From positions 62,001 to 126,000 of the forward strand of contig CAWBST010000010.1 in the NCBI GenBank assembly GCA_963791495.1: a stretch of 64,000 nucleotides of DNA, given 5' to 3'. Both the position numbers and the translations under genes were made by a program. The stretch comes from JAMXLO01 sp963791495 (GTDB lineage: Bacteria; Pseudomonadota; Alphaproteobacteria; Acetobacterales; Acetobacteraceae). Within the stretch, counting starts at the first letter, position 1, and each line of letters begins with the position of its first letter. Positions 17,884-26,681 of the stretch are shown here, in pieces. Below the pieces are notes generated by a model. The model did no database searches. It had not been told where the DNA came from and worked only from the letters and a program-made list of their open reading frames with translations.

Positions 17884-18096
17884 GAACACCGCGACAAGAC
17901 CGACGACCAGGTGACGGTGGACGCAGCACATGCCATCGCCAAATACGGCGTTGGCGTGAAGTGCGCGACAATCACCCTGGATGAGGCACGGGGGAAGCCC
18001 GAACGGGACGATCCGCAACATTCTGGGCGGCACGAGATGAACACCCAGGACTTCCTGGCGAAGCTGGACGAGAACCCGAAAAAGACAATGGAGTGA
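17884..18096 (+). pseudogene. Relic of homodimeric NADP-dependent isocitrate dehydrogenase
   Basis: Three blocks of the dimeric (eukaryote-like) isocitrate dehydrogenase survive in order. Frame one has EHRDKTDDQVTVDAAHAIAK and YGVGVKCATITLDEA (17884-17985). One frame over, SPNGTIRNILGGT follows (about 17995-18033). Then comes an end-like block NTQDFLAKLDENPKKTM with a stop at 18096. The intact enzyme has about 10 residues between the first two blocks and well over 100 between the second and third, so internal deletions have occurred. This is dead DNA: it lacks the whole front half and most of the rear. Confidence 0.82.
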
Positions 18097-18215
18097 AGGG
18101 ACGGGCCGGCGGCAGCGCCCGTCCGACCGTTATCAACACAGGATAATATCCGCGATTTCACGCGATATTAGGCCACGGTTACCAATGACGTTACGTATCT
18201 GATGAATTGGCCGCT

Positions 18216-18237
18216 TGAACGAAATTCGTTGAGTTCA
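18216..18237. promoter_or_regulatory. Palindrome upstream of sensor kinase
   Basis: TGAACGAAATTCGTTGAGTTCA: perfect inner arms AACGAA/TTCGTT around one A, with outer TGAAC/GTTCA. It lies 85 bases before the GTG of the sensor kinase. It may be an operator; no regulator is known. Confidence 0.3.
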
Positions 18238-18321
18238 CGGACCCGCGAGTGGTAGGCTCACGAGATCGCGAGCGCAACGCCGAACGCTGTGTTTGCCGAT
18301 TAACGGTTCGGGAGTTCCGCA

Positions 18322-20097
18322 GTGGAGTTGGTCCCTGCGCGGCCACAACGCTGGCTTGTATGGCTCATCATCGCGAGCCTCATCGTTCCGCTGGCATTTG
18401 TCGGCCTGATCGCGCACCAGGCTCGACGCGCGGCGCTTGAGGCGGCCGACCAGCGCATCAGCGGCACCGTCATGCTGCTGCGTGAGCACGCGCAAAAGGT
18501 GCTCGACACCGATGACCTCGTTATTCAACAGGTGGACAGGCTCACCGCAGGAATGTCATGGGATGACATAGCCCACTCGGAGGCCCTGCATCGACAGCTG
18601 AAGCAGCTCGACGACGGACTGCCGCAAATGCGCGGCATATCCGTCATCGCCCCCAACGGCACGGTCGTCAGCAGCAGCAGATCATACCCCGCAGCGCCGT
18701 CGAGTGCGATGAACCGCGACTTCTTCTCCGTGTTCCGCAACGGGTATTCCGGCACCTTCATAGGCAGGCCCTACAATGAGCCGACCACCGGCGATCAACA
18801 GTTCAATGTCGCCCGGCGTCGGTCCTCGCCCGACGCCGCCTTCAACGGGGTGATCGTCATAGCCGACAGCACCGCCTATTTTGAGGCAGCCTATCAGAAT
18901 GTCGGCACAGAAGCCGCGTCTGTCGTACTGGCACGCAGCGATGGGGAGGAGCTTGCGTCCTACCCCACACCGATGTTCGCGGGTTCTCGCATTCCCACCG
19001 ACCTGGTGACGCAGACCTCCGAGAGATCGCCGCTTCTCCTGCGCTCCATTCCAGACTCCTATGACGCCGTCGATCGGCTCGGCGGATATCAGCGCCTGCA
19101 CGGCTACCCACTTCTCGTGGGTTACAGCATCTCGGCCGCGTCGGTAACGGCAGCCTGGCTTCGCTTGGTAATCCTGAATGGCGTGCTCGTATTGGTTGGC
19201 TCGCTGGCGGTCGCGGTGATTGGCTGGCTTGCGCTGCGAGGATTTCGGCGCGAGGAGGCCGCATATGCCGCCTACCGCACCGAGGTCGAGCTCCGCGAGA
19301 GAGCCGAATCGGTCGCGGAGAATGCCAAGCGGATGGAGGCGATAGGGCAACTGGCGGCGGGCGTTGCCCATGACTTCAACAACCTGCTGGCCATAGTTTC
19401 CGGCAACCTCGAATCATTGCTCAACAACGCAACGACGGAGCAGGAGAGGCGACTCGATGTGGCTCTGTCGGCGACGATGCGTGGATCAAATCTCGTTCGT
19501 CAGTTGCTGACCTTCGCACGCCGTCAGGTGTTTGAACCTGAGATACTCGAAGTCAATGAAACGTTGCGCGAACTCGCCCCACTGCTTGCTTCAATGCTGA
19601 CAAAGCACATAAGCCTGGAGTGTCATCTCACATCCGGCCCCTTGTCGTGCCGAATTGACCGGGCGGAGTTTGAGTTCGCCATCCTGAATATCGCGACCAA
19701 CGCACGTCACGCGATGCCAAACGGCGGCAGCTTCGAAGTGGACACAGAATCAATACAAGTTGCCCGCAACCCCGATGGCCTGGATCTCCCCTCCGGCTCA
19801 TATGTTCGGATTGCTCTCGTGGATAATGGCGTGGGCATGCCAACGGAGGTGCTTGCGCGCGTCTTTGAGCCGTTGTTCACCACCAGGAAGCCTGGTGAAG
19901 GAACCGGCCTCGGCCTCAGCCAGGTCCAAGGCTTTGCGCAGCAATCGGGCGGCTTGGCTACCATAGAAAGTGCCGTAGGTCGCGGCACGACGGTGGCGAT
20001 TTATCTCCCTATGGCTCAGGCGGTCGCCGCTACCGCGCGAGAACCGGCCGTCTGTCAAGGAACGACTTGCAGCATGCAGGCAGACGACAGGTGCTGA
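18322..20097 (+). CDS. Membrane sensor histidine kinase
   Basis: 591 residues. Membrane segment 12-32, then a periplasmic Cache-like sensor part to about 278, second membrane segment 280-304. The kinase core has phospho-acceptor H350 in AAGVAHDFNNLLAIVSGN, an N box ILNIATNARHAMPNGG, G1 DNGVGMP, F box FEPLFTTRK and G2 GEGTGLGLSQV. Relatives of this type usually end in a receiver domain; here the protein stops shortly after the ATPase domain, and no response regulator is next door. The GTG start at 18322 has GGGAG upstream. Confidence 0.88.
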   Translation: MELVPARPQRWLVWLIIASLIVPLAFVGLIAHQARRAALEAADQRISGTVMLLREHAQKVLDTDDLVIQQVDRLTAGMSWDDIAHSEALHRQLKQLDDGLPQMRGISVIAPNGTVVSSSRSYPAAPSSAMNRDFFSVFRNGYSGTFIGRPYNEPTTGDQQFNVARRRSSPDAAFNGVIVIADSTAYFEAAYQNVGTEAASVVLARSDGEELASYPTPMFAGSRIPTDLVTQTSERSPLLLRSIPDSYDAVDRLGGYQRLHGYPLLVGYSISAASVTAAWLRLVILNGVLVLVGSLAVAVIGWLALRGFRREEAAYAAYRTEVELRERAESVAENAKRMEAIGQLAAGVAHDFNNLLAIVSGNLESLLNNATTEQERRLDVALSATMRGSNLVRQLLTFARRQVFEPEILEVNETLRELAPLLASMLTKHISLECHLTSGPLSCRIDRAEFEFAILNIATNARHAMPNGGSFEVDTESIQVARNPDGLDLPSGSYVRIALVDNGVGMPTEVLARVFEPLFTTRKPGEGTGLGLSQVQGFAQQSGGLATIESAVGRGTTVAIYLPMAQAVAATAREPAVCQGTTCSMQADDRC

Positions 20098-20174
20098 TCG
20101 GCGCTTGATCCGCGCCATTGCGCATTTCCTGATTCTCCCCAACTCTGAAATTCCGAACCCAGGGGAGGCCCATA

Positions 20175-21035
20175 GTGAACGATTTGACCGAGACCACCGG
20201 CCTGCGACGCTACCCGCTCGCTCGCCGTGGCTTCGTGATGACCAGCCTGATGACTGGCTTCTCGATGGCGACCACGGTGGTCGAGGCGCAAGCGATCCAC
20301 ACAGACGCCACTGGCATCGACGCCGGTGAAGTTCAGATCCCGGTGAAGGACGGGCATCTGCCCGCCTACTTTGCACGTCCGGCCAAGGGCACCAATTTCC
20401 CCGTCGTGCTAGTCAACGAGGAGGCATTCGGCGTCAACGACTATATCCAGGACATCTGCCGCCGGTTCGCCAAGCTCGGTTACATGGCGGTCGCCCCCGA
20501 GATCTACGCGCGTCTTGGGGACATCTCGAAGGTGACCGATATCCAGCAGGTTGTCCGCGAATTCCTCGCCAAGAAGCCGGATGCCGAATTGATGAGCGAT
20601 CTGGACAGCACGCTTGCCTGGACGGCGAAAAATAAGGGCAGCACCACCAGGATCGCTGAAACGGGCTTCTGTCGCGGCGGTCGCACGACCTGGCTCTATG
20701 CGACGCACAATCCCCACCTGAAGGCAGCAGTCGCTTGGTACGGCAACATCAAGGGGGCAACCAGCGAGATCCAGCCCAAGACCGTGCTCGATCTCGCCGG
20801 TCAGCTGAAGTGTCCATTACTGGGACTATACGGCGGCCAGGACCCGGGCATCGCCGTTGCCGACGTGCTTGCAGCAGAGGACAAGGCCAAGGCGGCCCAT
20901 AAGACCGTTGTAATCGCGGTGTATCCGGATGCATCGCATGGGTTCCATGCCGATTACCGCCCTAGCTACAAGCAGGCGGATGCCGAGGACGGCTGGAGGC
21001 GCATGCTCGCGTGGTTTAAGCACTACGGCGTCTGA
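20175..21035 (+). CDS. Dienelactone hydrolase family protein, probably exported
   Basis: Alpha/beta hydrolase of 286 residues. The triad is C166 (GFCRGG), D223 (YGGQDPG) and H255 (DASHGFHAD), as in carboxymethylenebutenolidases. The N-terminus has a twin-arginine-like patch (LARRGFVMTSLMTGF) before a hydrophobic stretch, so export by Tat is likely. The usual EIFG motif reads EAFG. The GTG start has a strong ribosome site (AGGGGAGG). It stands alone between the kinase and the convergent nicotinamidase-like gene. Real substrate unknown. Confidence 0.85.
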   Translation: MNDLTETTGLRRYPLARRGFVMTSLMTGFSMATTVVEAQAIHTDATGIDAGEVQIPVKDGHLPAYFARPAKGTNFPVVLVNEEAFGVNDYIQDICRRFAKLGYMAVAPEIYARLGDISKVTDIQQVVREFLAKKPDAELMSDLDSTLAWTAKNKGSTTRIAETGFCRGGRTTWLYATHNPHLKAAVAWYGNIKGATSEIQPKTVLDLAGQLKCPLLGLYGGQDPGIAVADVLAAEDKAKAAHKTVVIAVYPDASHGFHADYRPSYKQADAEDGWRRMLAWFKHYGV

Positions 21036-21048
21036 ACAGCGGTAGCGG

Positions 21049-21693
21049 TCACGCACCCAACTCGGCGCTGCTCATGATACGCGCGCCGAGTTGCGCCAGC
21101 CTCGCGCGCGCCTCGTCCATCGTGGTGCGGGCGTTGCCGAGTGGCACGCCAATGCCGCGACAGGCGTCCTCGATCATCACCACCTCGTAGCCCAGCCGTA
21201 CTGCGTCCTCGGCTGACCAGGCGACACAGAAGTCCGTGGCCAGCCCTGCCAGGAAGATGCGGCGGAACCCGCGCTGGCGCAGCCACCCGTCGAGACCTGT
21301 CGCAGTGCGACGGTCGTTCTCGAAGAACGTCGAGTAGCTGTCGATGTCGCGGTGGAAGCCCTTGCGAATGATCACCTCCACGCGCGTCAGGTCGACGTCG
21401 CGATGCAGCGCAGCGTTGCTGCTGCCCTGAATGGCATGATCAGGCCACAGCACCTGTTGGCCGTACGGCATGGTGATTGTGTCGTACGGCTTGCGCCCCG
21501 GATGCGCGCTGGCGAAAGAGCTGTGCCCCGGCGGATGCCAATCCTGCGTGGCGAATGCATGGTCGAAGCGCGCGAGCACCCGGTTGACGACCGGCACGAC
21601 AGCATCACCCTGCGCCACCGCGAGTTCACCGCCCGGCATGAATGTCGGCTGCACGTCTACCAGTCCGAGTATGTCCGTCGCGCGGTCGATCAT
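21049..21693 (-). CDS. Nicotinamidase-like cysteine hydrolase (isochorismatase fold)
   Basis: 214 residues from the ATG at 21693, chosen because the conserved start IDRATDILGLVDVQPTF follows it and GGGAGCGAGG precedes it. The triad of nicotinamidases is complete: D13, K111 and C156 (LATDFCV). Metal ligands D51, H53 and H57 (DWHPPGH) with H86 are also present. By family it would turn nicotinamide to nicotinate and ammonia. As the last gene of a catabolic cluster with luciferase-like oxidoreductases, it may instead hydrolyse another amide. Confidence 0.85.
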   Translation of the reverse strand: MIDRATDILGLVDVQPTFMPGGELAVAQGDAVVPVVNRVLARFDHAFATQDWHPPGHSSFASAHPGRKPYDTITMPYGQQVLWPDHAIQGSSNAALHRDVDLTRVEVIIRKGFHRDIDSYSTFFENDRRTATGLDGWLRQRGFRRIFLAGLATDFCVAWSAEDAVRLGYEVVMIEDACRGIGVPLGNARTTMDEARARLAQLGARIMSSAELGA

Positions 21694-21707
21694 CGGCCTC
21701 GCTCCCC

Positions 21708-22769
21708 TCATCCAGTGAACCGCGGGATCACCTTCTCCCCCACGATCTCGATCGACCGCATGATCTGTTCGTGCGTCGTGCGGCCGATCTGGAACATGAA
21801 GATCATCTGATCGATACCCGTCGCGGCCCAACGCTCGACCTGCCGGCACACGCTGTCCGCATTGCCCCCGATCGCCATGCCGCTCTCCAGCAGATCGTCG
21901 TCCGAGTAGCCCGCCATGCGCGCCTTTATCCTCGCCACGCCTTCCGAGGAGCCGAACCGCACATGGTTCAGCTCCGCATCGTTGTCGCCGTAGTAAAACC
22001 GCGCAGCCGCGCAGCCGACATCGCGACCGATCCGGTCATCATCATGCACGCAGCCGATCGCGAATACGCCGACGTGGTTGTTGACGAAGCGCCCAATCGG
22101 CGTGGCCGTGCGGACGGCGGCACGATACGCATCGATGTGCGGCTTGATCTCGGCATGCGTGTAGCGCGTGACGCCTAGTACGCCGACGCCCGCGGCACCG
22201 GCGCGCTCGAAGGTTTCCAGGTTGGAGGCGGCGAACCACAATGGCGGATGTGGCCGCTGGATCGGCCGCGGCACGACCTGGCGCGCCGGCAGGTCGAAAT
22301 GCATGCCCTTGTAGCCGGGGAACTGCTCCTGCTCGAGCATCTGCACCACGGCCTCGAGTGCCTCGCGACCAACCTCGCGGCCGTACTCGGGATCGGCATT
22401 GAAGCCGAGACCTTCGACCACATAGGCAGCGGTGCCGCGGCCTGCGCCGAACTCGCATCGTCCATTGGACAGCACGTCGAGCGTCGCGACGCGCTCGGCG
22501 ATCATGAACGGGTTGTGGCACGGCATCAGGATCACCGCGAAGCCGAGCCTGATCGTTCGTGTGCGCTGCGACAGCGCCGCGAGGAACATCTCGGGGCAGG
22601 CCGAATGGCCAATCTCGGAAAAGAAGTGCTGTTCCGTAAGCCAGAAGTGGCTGAACCCAGCCTGTTCCGCCGCAACCACCTGGTCGAGGTTCTGCCAGTA
22701 TACGTTTCGTTCGGTGTCCTCGGCCCAGGGCTTTGGCACCTGGATCTGGCTGAGCAGGCCGAATTTCAT
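21708..22769 (-). CDS. LLM class flavin-dependent oxidoreductase
   Basis: Bacterial-luciferase-like monooxygenase of 353 residues, TIM-barrel, FMN-dependent, cytoplasmic. Family marks are FWLTEQHFF near residue 42, SNGRCEFGAGRGTAAYVVEGLG in the middle and PPLWFAASNLETFERAGAAGVGVLG. These place it near the alkanal/monooxygenase branch rather than the F420 branch. It is tightly packed between the MFS gene (13 bases) and the nicotinamidase-like gene (14 bases), so it is in the same transcript. Substrate unknown. Confidence 0.87.
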   Translation of the reverse strand: MKFGLLSQIQVPKPWAEDTERNVYWQNLDQVVAAEQAGFSHFWLTEQHFFSEIGHSACPEMFLAALSQRTRTIRLGFAVILMPCHNPFMIAERVATLDVLSNGRCEFGAGRGTAAYVVEGLGFNADPEYGREVGREALEAVVQMLEQEQFPGYKGMHFDLPARQVVPRPIQRPHPPLWFAASNLETFERAGAAGVGVLGVTRYTHAEIKPHIDAYRAAVRTATPIGRFVNNHVGVFAIGCVHDDDRIGRDVGCAAARFYYGDNDAELNHVRFGSSEGVARIKARMAGYSDDDLLESGMAIGGNADSVCRQVERWAATGIDQMIFMFQIGRTTHEQIMRSIEIVGEKVIPRFTG

Positions 22770-22781
22770 CGGTGCGTGAAA

Positions 22782-24056
22782 CTACTCTGCTGCAGCCATC
22801 GCCGGTTGGGTCCGAGCGATGCGCAGCACCAGCATCGACGCCAACAGGCACGCGAGGCCGCTTATCATGAACGCCAACAGGTAGCTGCCGGTCCACGTGC
22901 GCACGATGCCCGCGCCTACGGCCGCGCTGGCGCCGCCGATCTGATGGGTGGCAAAGATCCATGACATGATCACCGGCGTGGACTTCCTGCCGAACACCTC
23001 ATTGACCAGTGCGAAGATCGGCGGCATGACCGCGATCCAATCCAACCCGTAGAACACGGCGAACACAGTCAGACTGACCGTGTCGAAACTGGTGTAGGGC
23101 AGCAGCAGCAACGACAGCCCGCGCAGCCCGAAGATCCAGAACAGCAGGATGCGTGGATTGAAGCGGTCGGTCAGCCAACCAGAGATGGTCGAGCCGATCA
23201 GGCTGAATACGCCAAGCGATGCCAGGATTCCCGCGCCGGCGAACTGCGAGTAACCGTGATCGACGCAGAATGCGATCAGGTGCGTGCCAATCAGCCCGTT
23301 GGTCGAAAAGCCGCAGATGCCGAAGCTCAGCGCCAGCAGCCAGAAGTCCAGCGACCGCATGCCGCGGATCAGACCGTCGATCGCCACGCCGAACGGATTG
23401 CCGGTTCGCGGCGGAATTGACGCCTCGGCCGTGGCACCCAGCGGGCCGAGGCCGATCGCCGCGGGCGATTCCGGCAGCAACAGCGCGGCCAGCGGAATCA
23501 ATGCCGCGATCGTCAGCGTCACCGTGATGGAGACGCTCTGCCAGCCATAGTCCTGTGACAACCGTCCCAGTATCGGCAGGAAGATCAACTGTCCCGCGGC
23601 GTTGGCCGAACTGAGCAATCCCATCGCCAGGCCGCGATGCACCACGAACCAGCGGTTCGCCACCGCCGCCGCCATGCCGACCGCGCCAGCGCTGGCGCCT
23701 ACGCCGACCAGCAGGCCCCAGGTAAAGAACAACTGCCACGAAGCAGTGATGAACGTCGAAAGTCCGGTTCCCACTAGCAGCAGCACGAGGCACAGCAGGA
23801 TGGTGCGCCGAAGGCCCAGCGTCTCCATCAGCCCGGTGATGAACGGCCCAGTCATGCCAAGCAGCAATATATTCAGCGAAATGGCGGCAGAGATCGTGCC
23901 GACACTCCAGCCGAACGCGTTCTGCAACGGCACGATCATCACGCCTGGGGCAGCGCGCACACCGACCGCGCCGAGTGTGATGGTGAAAGCGACGATCAGC
24001 GCAACCCACGCGTAGTGAACACGTCCCAAGCAAATTCTTGCCAACGCGGCGGTCAT
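22782..24056 (-). CDS. MFS transporter
   Basis: Inner-membrane carrier of 424 residues with about 12 membrane segments. The frame is open further upstream, but the ATG at 24056 precedes the natural start of the family (LGRVHYAWVALIVAF) and has AAAGG before it. The motif SNGLIGTHLIAFCVDHGYSQ and GWLTDRFNPR (the loop between helices 8 and 9) are typical of oxalate/formate-antiporter-like members. It is co-transcribed with the ABC importer upstream and a luciferase-like enzyme downstream. Substrate unknown. Confidence 0.87.
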   Translation of the reverse strand: MTAALARICLGRVHYAWVALIVAFTITLGAVGVRAAPGVMIVPLQNAFGWSVGTISAAISLNILLLGMTGPFITGLMETLGLRRTILLCLVLLLVGTGLSTFITASWQLFFTWGLLVGVGASAGAVGMAAAVANRWFVVHRGLAMGLLSSANAAGQLIFLPILGRLSQDYGWQSVSITVTLTIAALIPLAALLLPESPAAIGLGPLGATAEASIPPRTGNPFGVAIDGLIRGMRSLDFWLLALSFGICGFSTNGLIGTHLIAFCVDHGYSQFAGAGILASLGVFSLIGSTISGWLTDRFNPRILLFWIFGLRGLSLLLLPYTSFDTVSLTVFAVFYGLDWIAVMPPIFALVNEVFGRKSTPVIMSWIFATHQIGGASAAVGAGIVRTWTGSYLLAFMISGLACLLASMLVLRIARTQPAMAAAE

Positions 24057-24072
24057 CCACGGAACCTTTCTG

Positions 24073-24855
24073 CTACCCGCCAGTATGACGGTGCACTTCG
24101 CTCTCCACCAGACCCCAGACCTCCGCCTTGAGCGCAGCGTAGCCATGCGAAAGCTGGATCGACACGTGCCGCGGCCGTGGCAGCGTGTTCTCGAGGATCG
24201 CCTTCACCCGCCCCGGTCGCGCCGACATCACCACGATCCGATCCGCGAGGATCAATGCCTCGTCGATGCTGTGGGTGATGAACACGACGGTCTTGCGGCT
24301 GGCTTCCTGGATGCGGAGCAACTCCTCCTGCATCTCCTGGCGCGTCATCGCATCCAGCGCCGCGAACGGCTCGTCCATCAGCAGCACCTCGGGGTCGGCG
24401 GCCAGGATGCGCGCCAAAGTGACACGCTGCTGCATGCCACCGGACAGCTCGGCTGGGTAGTGACGCTCGAAGCCCTGCAACCGCACCAGTTCAATGAAGC
24501 GTGCGACGCGGCGTCGGCGATCGCCGACGGGCACACGCTGCATGCGCAGGCCGAATTCGACGTTGCCCTGCACCGTCTTCCACGGGAACAGCGCATAGGA
24601 CTGGAACACAACGCCGCAGCGTGGCTCGATGCGGGTGATCGGTTCGCCGTGCAGCAGCACCCGCCCCTCGGTGGGCTGGATGAAGCCGGCAAACATGTTC
24701 AGCATCGTCGTCTTGCCGCAGCCTGAGGCGCCAAGCAGGCAGACGATCTCCCCGGCTTCGACGTCAAGCGAGAAGTCATGCACCGCCACCACATCTGGGC
24801 CGCGGCCGATGGAGAAGCTCCGCGTGACATGCTCGGCGCTGAGTATCGGCGGCAT
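24073..24855 (-). CDS. ABC transporter ATP-binding protein (nitrate/sulfonate/taurine type)
   Basis: Cytoplasmic ATPase of 260 residues, SsuB/TauB-like. Walker A is GASGCGKTT, Q loop VFQSYALFPWKT, signature LSGGMQQR, Walker B VLLMDEPFAALD and H loop FITHSIDEA. Its ATG overlaps the permease stop by one base. It energises the permease and the binding protein encoded just upstream. Confidence 0.9.
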   Translation of the reverse strand: MPPILSAEHVTRSFSIGRGPDVVAVHDFSLDVEAGEIVCLLGASGCGKTTMLNMFAGFIQPTEGRVLLHGEPITRIEPRCGVVFQSYALFPWKTVQGNVEFGLRMQRVPVGDRRRRVARFIELVRLQGFERHYPAELSGGMQQRVTLARILAADPEVLLMDEPFAALDAMTRQEMQEELLRIQEASRKTVVFITHSIDEALILADRIVVMSARPGRVKAILENTLPRPRHVSIQLSHGYAALKAEVWGLVESEVHRHTGG

Positions 24856-25614
24856 CAGGTGCGGCGATGCCGCTCCCACGGAATCAGCAGGCGCTCTATG
24901 CGCACGGCGACCATGTCGGCGATCAGCACGGTGATCGAGATCGCCACCATGCCGACCAGGACCAACGGCAGATTGCCCCAATCCTTGCCTTGCCAGATCA
25001 GCGCGCCAAGGCCTGACTGCGCCGCCACCAGTTCGGCGGACGAGTACACAGGACCAGGAGATGGCGAGCGTGATCTTCATTCCCGCGATGATGCCGGGAA
25101 GCGCGGCGGGCAGGATGACCTGCCACATGACAGCTCCGTCGCCGGCGCCCAGGTTCCGCGCCGCCCGCACCAGCATCGGATCGACGCGCTGCACGGCGGC
25201 GAGCGTATAGAACAGGATGTAGATCCAGGAACCGAGGAAGACGATCGCGACCTTCTGTTGCTCGCCGATGCCGAGCCAGAGGATCGTAAGCGGGATCCAG
25301 GTGATCGACGGCAACGGCCGCAGCAGCGAGATGAACGGATCGACAATGGCTTTGGCCGGCCACCAAACAGCCATCACCACGCCGAGCGGCACGGCGACGA
25401 GGCCAGCGAGCACGAACCCTGCCAAGACACGTCCCGACGAGATCAGCACCGATCTCCACAGATCACCGGTGGCGATCAGGTCCTGTGCCTGGGCGATGAT
25501 CTGTCCCGGCGAAGGCAGAAAAAGCGGCGAGATCGCACCGGTTGTCGTGGCGAAATGCCAGGCGAGCAGAAACACGGCGACAGAAGCGAATTTGATGACG
25601 AGCCTCGCTGTCAT
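24855..25614 (-). pseudogene. ABC transporter permease (TauC/SsuC-like), frameshifted as sequenced
   Basis: Inner-membrane permease, 252 residues when restored. The N-terminal frame runs from the ATG at 25614 through a first membrane segment to LRPLPSITWIPLTILWLG, VFLGSWIYILFYT and PAALPGIIAGMKITLAISWSC. The C-terminal frame continues with SAELVAAQSGLGALIWQG and two more membrane stretches, ending at 24855. The switch lies at about 25038-25056 and needs one base to be skipped. As written, the first frame runs on into the ATPase gene, a false fusion. It is part of the importer with genes at 24073 and 25694. Confidence 0.83.
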
Positions 25615-25623
25615 TGCCCAGAA

Positions 25624-25665
25624 CCTCCCCCTCCCCCTGCGGGAGGGGGCTGGGGGGAGGGGGCA
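25624..25665. repeat. GC-rich interspersed palindrome
   Basis: Perfect arms CCCCCTCCC (25627-25635) and GGGAGGGGG (25641-25649) with a five-base loop, followed by TGGGGGGAGGGGG. It lies between the binding-protein stop and the permease start, where its hairpin could lower expression of the downstream genes relative to the binding protein. It looks related to the repeat at 36137-36187. Confidence 0.6.
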
Positions 25666-25693
25666 GTGCCCGTACCGCGCCGCCGGCCCCGCA

Positions 25694-26656
25694 TCACTGC
25701 TTCGGCACGAAGCTGGTATTCTCCCACTTCGCCACGTCGGGTACGCTCGGGATCTTCTTGTGGTCATACAGCCACTGCGCCAGATACTGCATCTGCGCGG
25801 TGTGTAGTTTCATGTGCTCCTGCCAGTCCTTTGTGCCAAAGAACTTCAGCGGCTTCATGCCCGCCAACACCTCTTCGGGCGTTTTCCTGAAATAGTGTGC
25901 CACAGTCTTCGCCGTGTCCTCGGGATCGGACAGCGTATAGTCGGCGCCCTTCAGCATCCCGAATGCAATGCCGCGCGCCTGCTCAGGATGCTGTTCGACC
26001 AGCTTGCGCGAGATGATCACGATGTCGGGCGACGCCATGGTGCCGAACTTCTGATATGTCGTCGTGTCCGTATCCAGACCAAGCAACCTGCCGTCCGGTG
26101 CGGCCTTCTTCAGCCCATCGAGCAGCGGCTGCCATACACAGGCAGCCTCGACATCGCCCTTGGCGAGAGCGGGCGCCATCTCGGTCGGACCGAGGTTGAG
26201 ATAGTCGATGTCCTTTGCGGTCATATGTTGCGTGTCGAGCAGACCGCTCAGCGTGATCTCGGCCGAGGTATTGGCGGCGACCTTCTTCCCGCGCAAGTCC
26301 TTGATCGAGGCAATGCCGGGCCGCGCCCAGCAACCCTCGATGCCAGGCGAGTCATCGACGTTGGCGAAATAGAAGAAGCTGGTGTCGCCGCGCGCCATCG
26401 CGGGTATGACCGAGCTTCGCCCGAGATTGCTGAACGCAGACGAACCGGCATCGACCGAGGCCAGGCGGTCGCTCGAATTGAGGATCACCTGATATTCGAT
26501 ATCGACACCCCGTTCCTTGAAGAAACCCTTGTCGATCGCGACCATGATCGGGACCTGGCCGAACCAGGTGACGGATCCCGCAAAGCCGAGCGTCTCAGCC
26601 CGCGTGCCCGCCACGCACAGCAGCAGCGCAGCAGCGCCTGAGAGGATCCTGATCAT
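25694..26656 (-). CDS. ABC transporter substrate-binding protein (NMT1/TauA-like)
   Basis: Periplasmic binding protein of 320 residues. The ATG at 26656 is preceded by AAGGGGGCGGC and followed by a signal peptide (MIRILSGAAALLLCVAGTRA, cut likely after Ala). The mature part shows VPIMVAIDKGFFKERGVDIEY and SIKDLRGKKVAANTSAEITL, as in the nitrate/sulfonate/taurine/thiamine-precursor group. It captures the substrate for the permease and ATPase that follow. A GC-rich hairpin separates it from the permease. Substrate not identifiable. Confidence 0.88.
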   Translation of the reverse strand: MIRILSGAAALLLCVAGTRAETLGFAGSVTWFGQVPIMVAIDKGFFKERGVDIEYQVILNSSDRLASVDAGSSAFSNLGRSSVIPAMARGDTSFFYFANVDDSPGIEGCWARPGIASIKDLRGKKVAANTSAEITLSGLLDTQHMTAKDIDYLNLGPTEMAPALAKGDVEAACVWQPLLDGLKKAAPDGRLLGLDTDTTTYQKFGTMASPDIVIISRKLVEQHPEQARGIAFGMLKGADYTLSDPEDTAKTVAHYFRKTPEEVLAGMKPLKFFGTKDWQEHMKLHTAQMQYLAQWLYDHKKIPSVPDVAKWENTSFVPKQ

Positions 26657-26681
26657 GCCGCCCCCTTGCTTATTCACCAGC

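Noticed and set aside
21049..21849. Longer nicotinamidase start at 21849
   Set aside because: The first 52 codons lie inside the luciferase-like gene, are Arg/Asp-rich shadow sequence, and the ATG at 21693 has the ribosome site.
24073..25767. A 564-codon apparent permease-ATPase fusion
   Set aside because: The middle part is out-of-frame translation. The permease continues in another frame to a stop at 24855 that overlaps the ATPase ATG.
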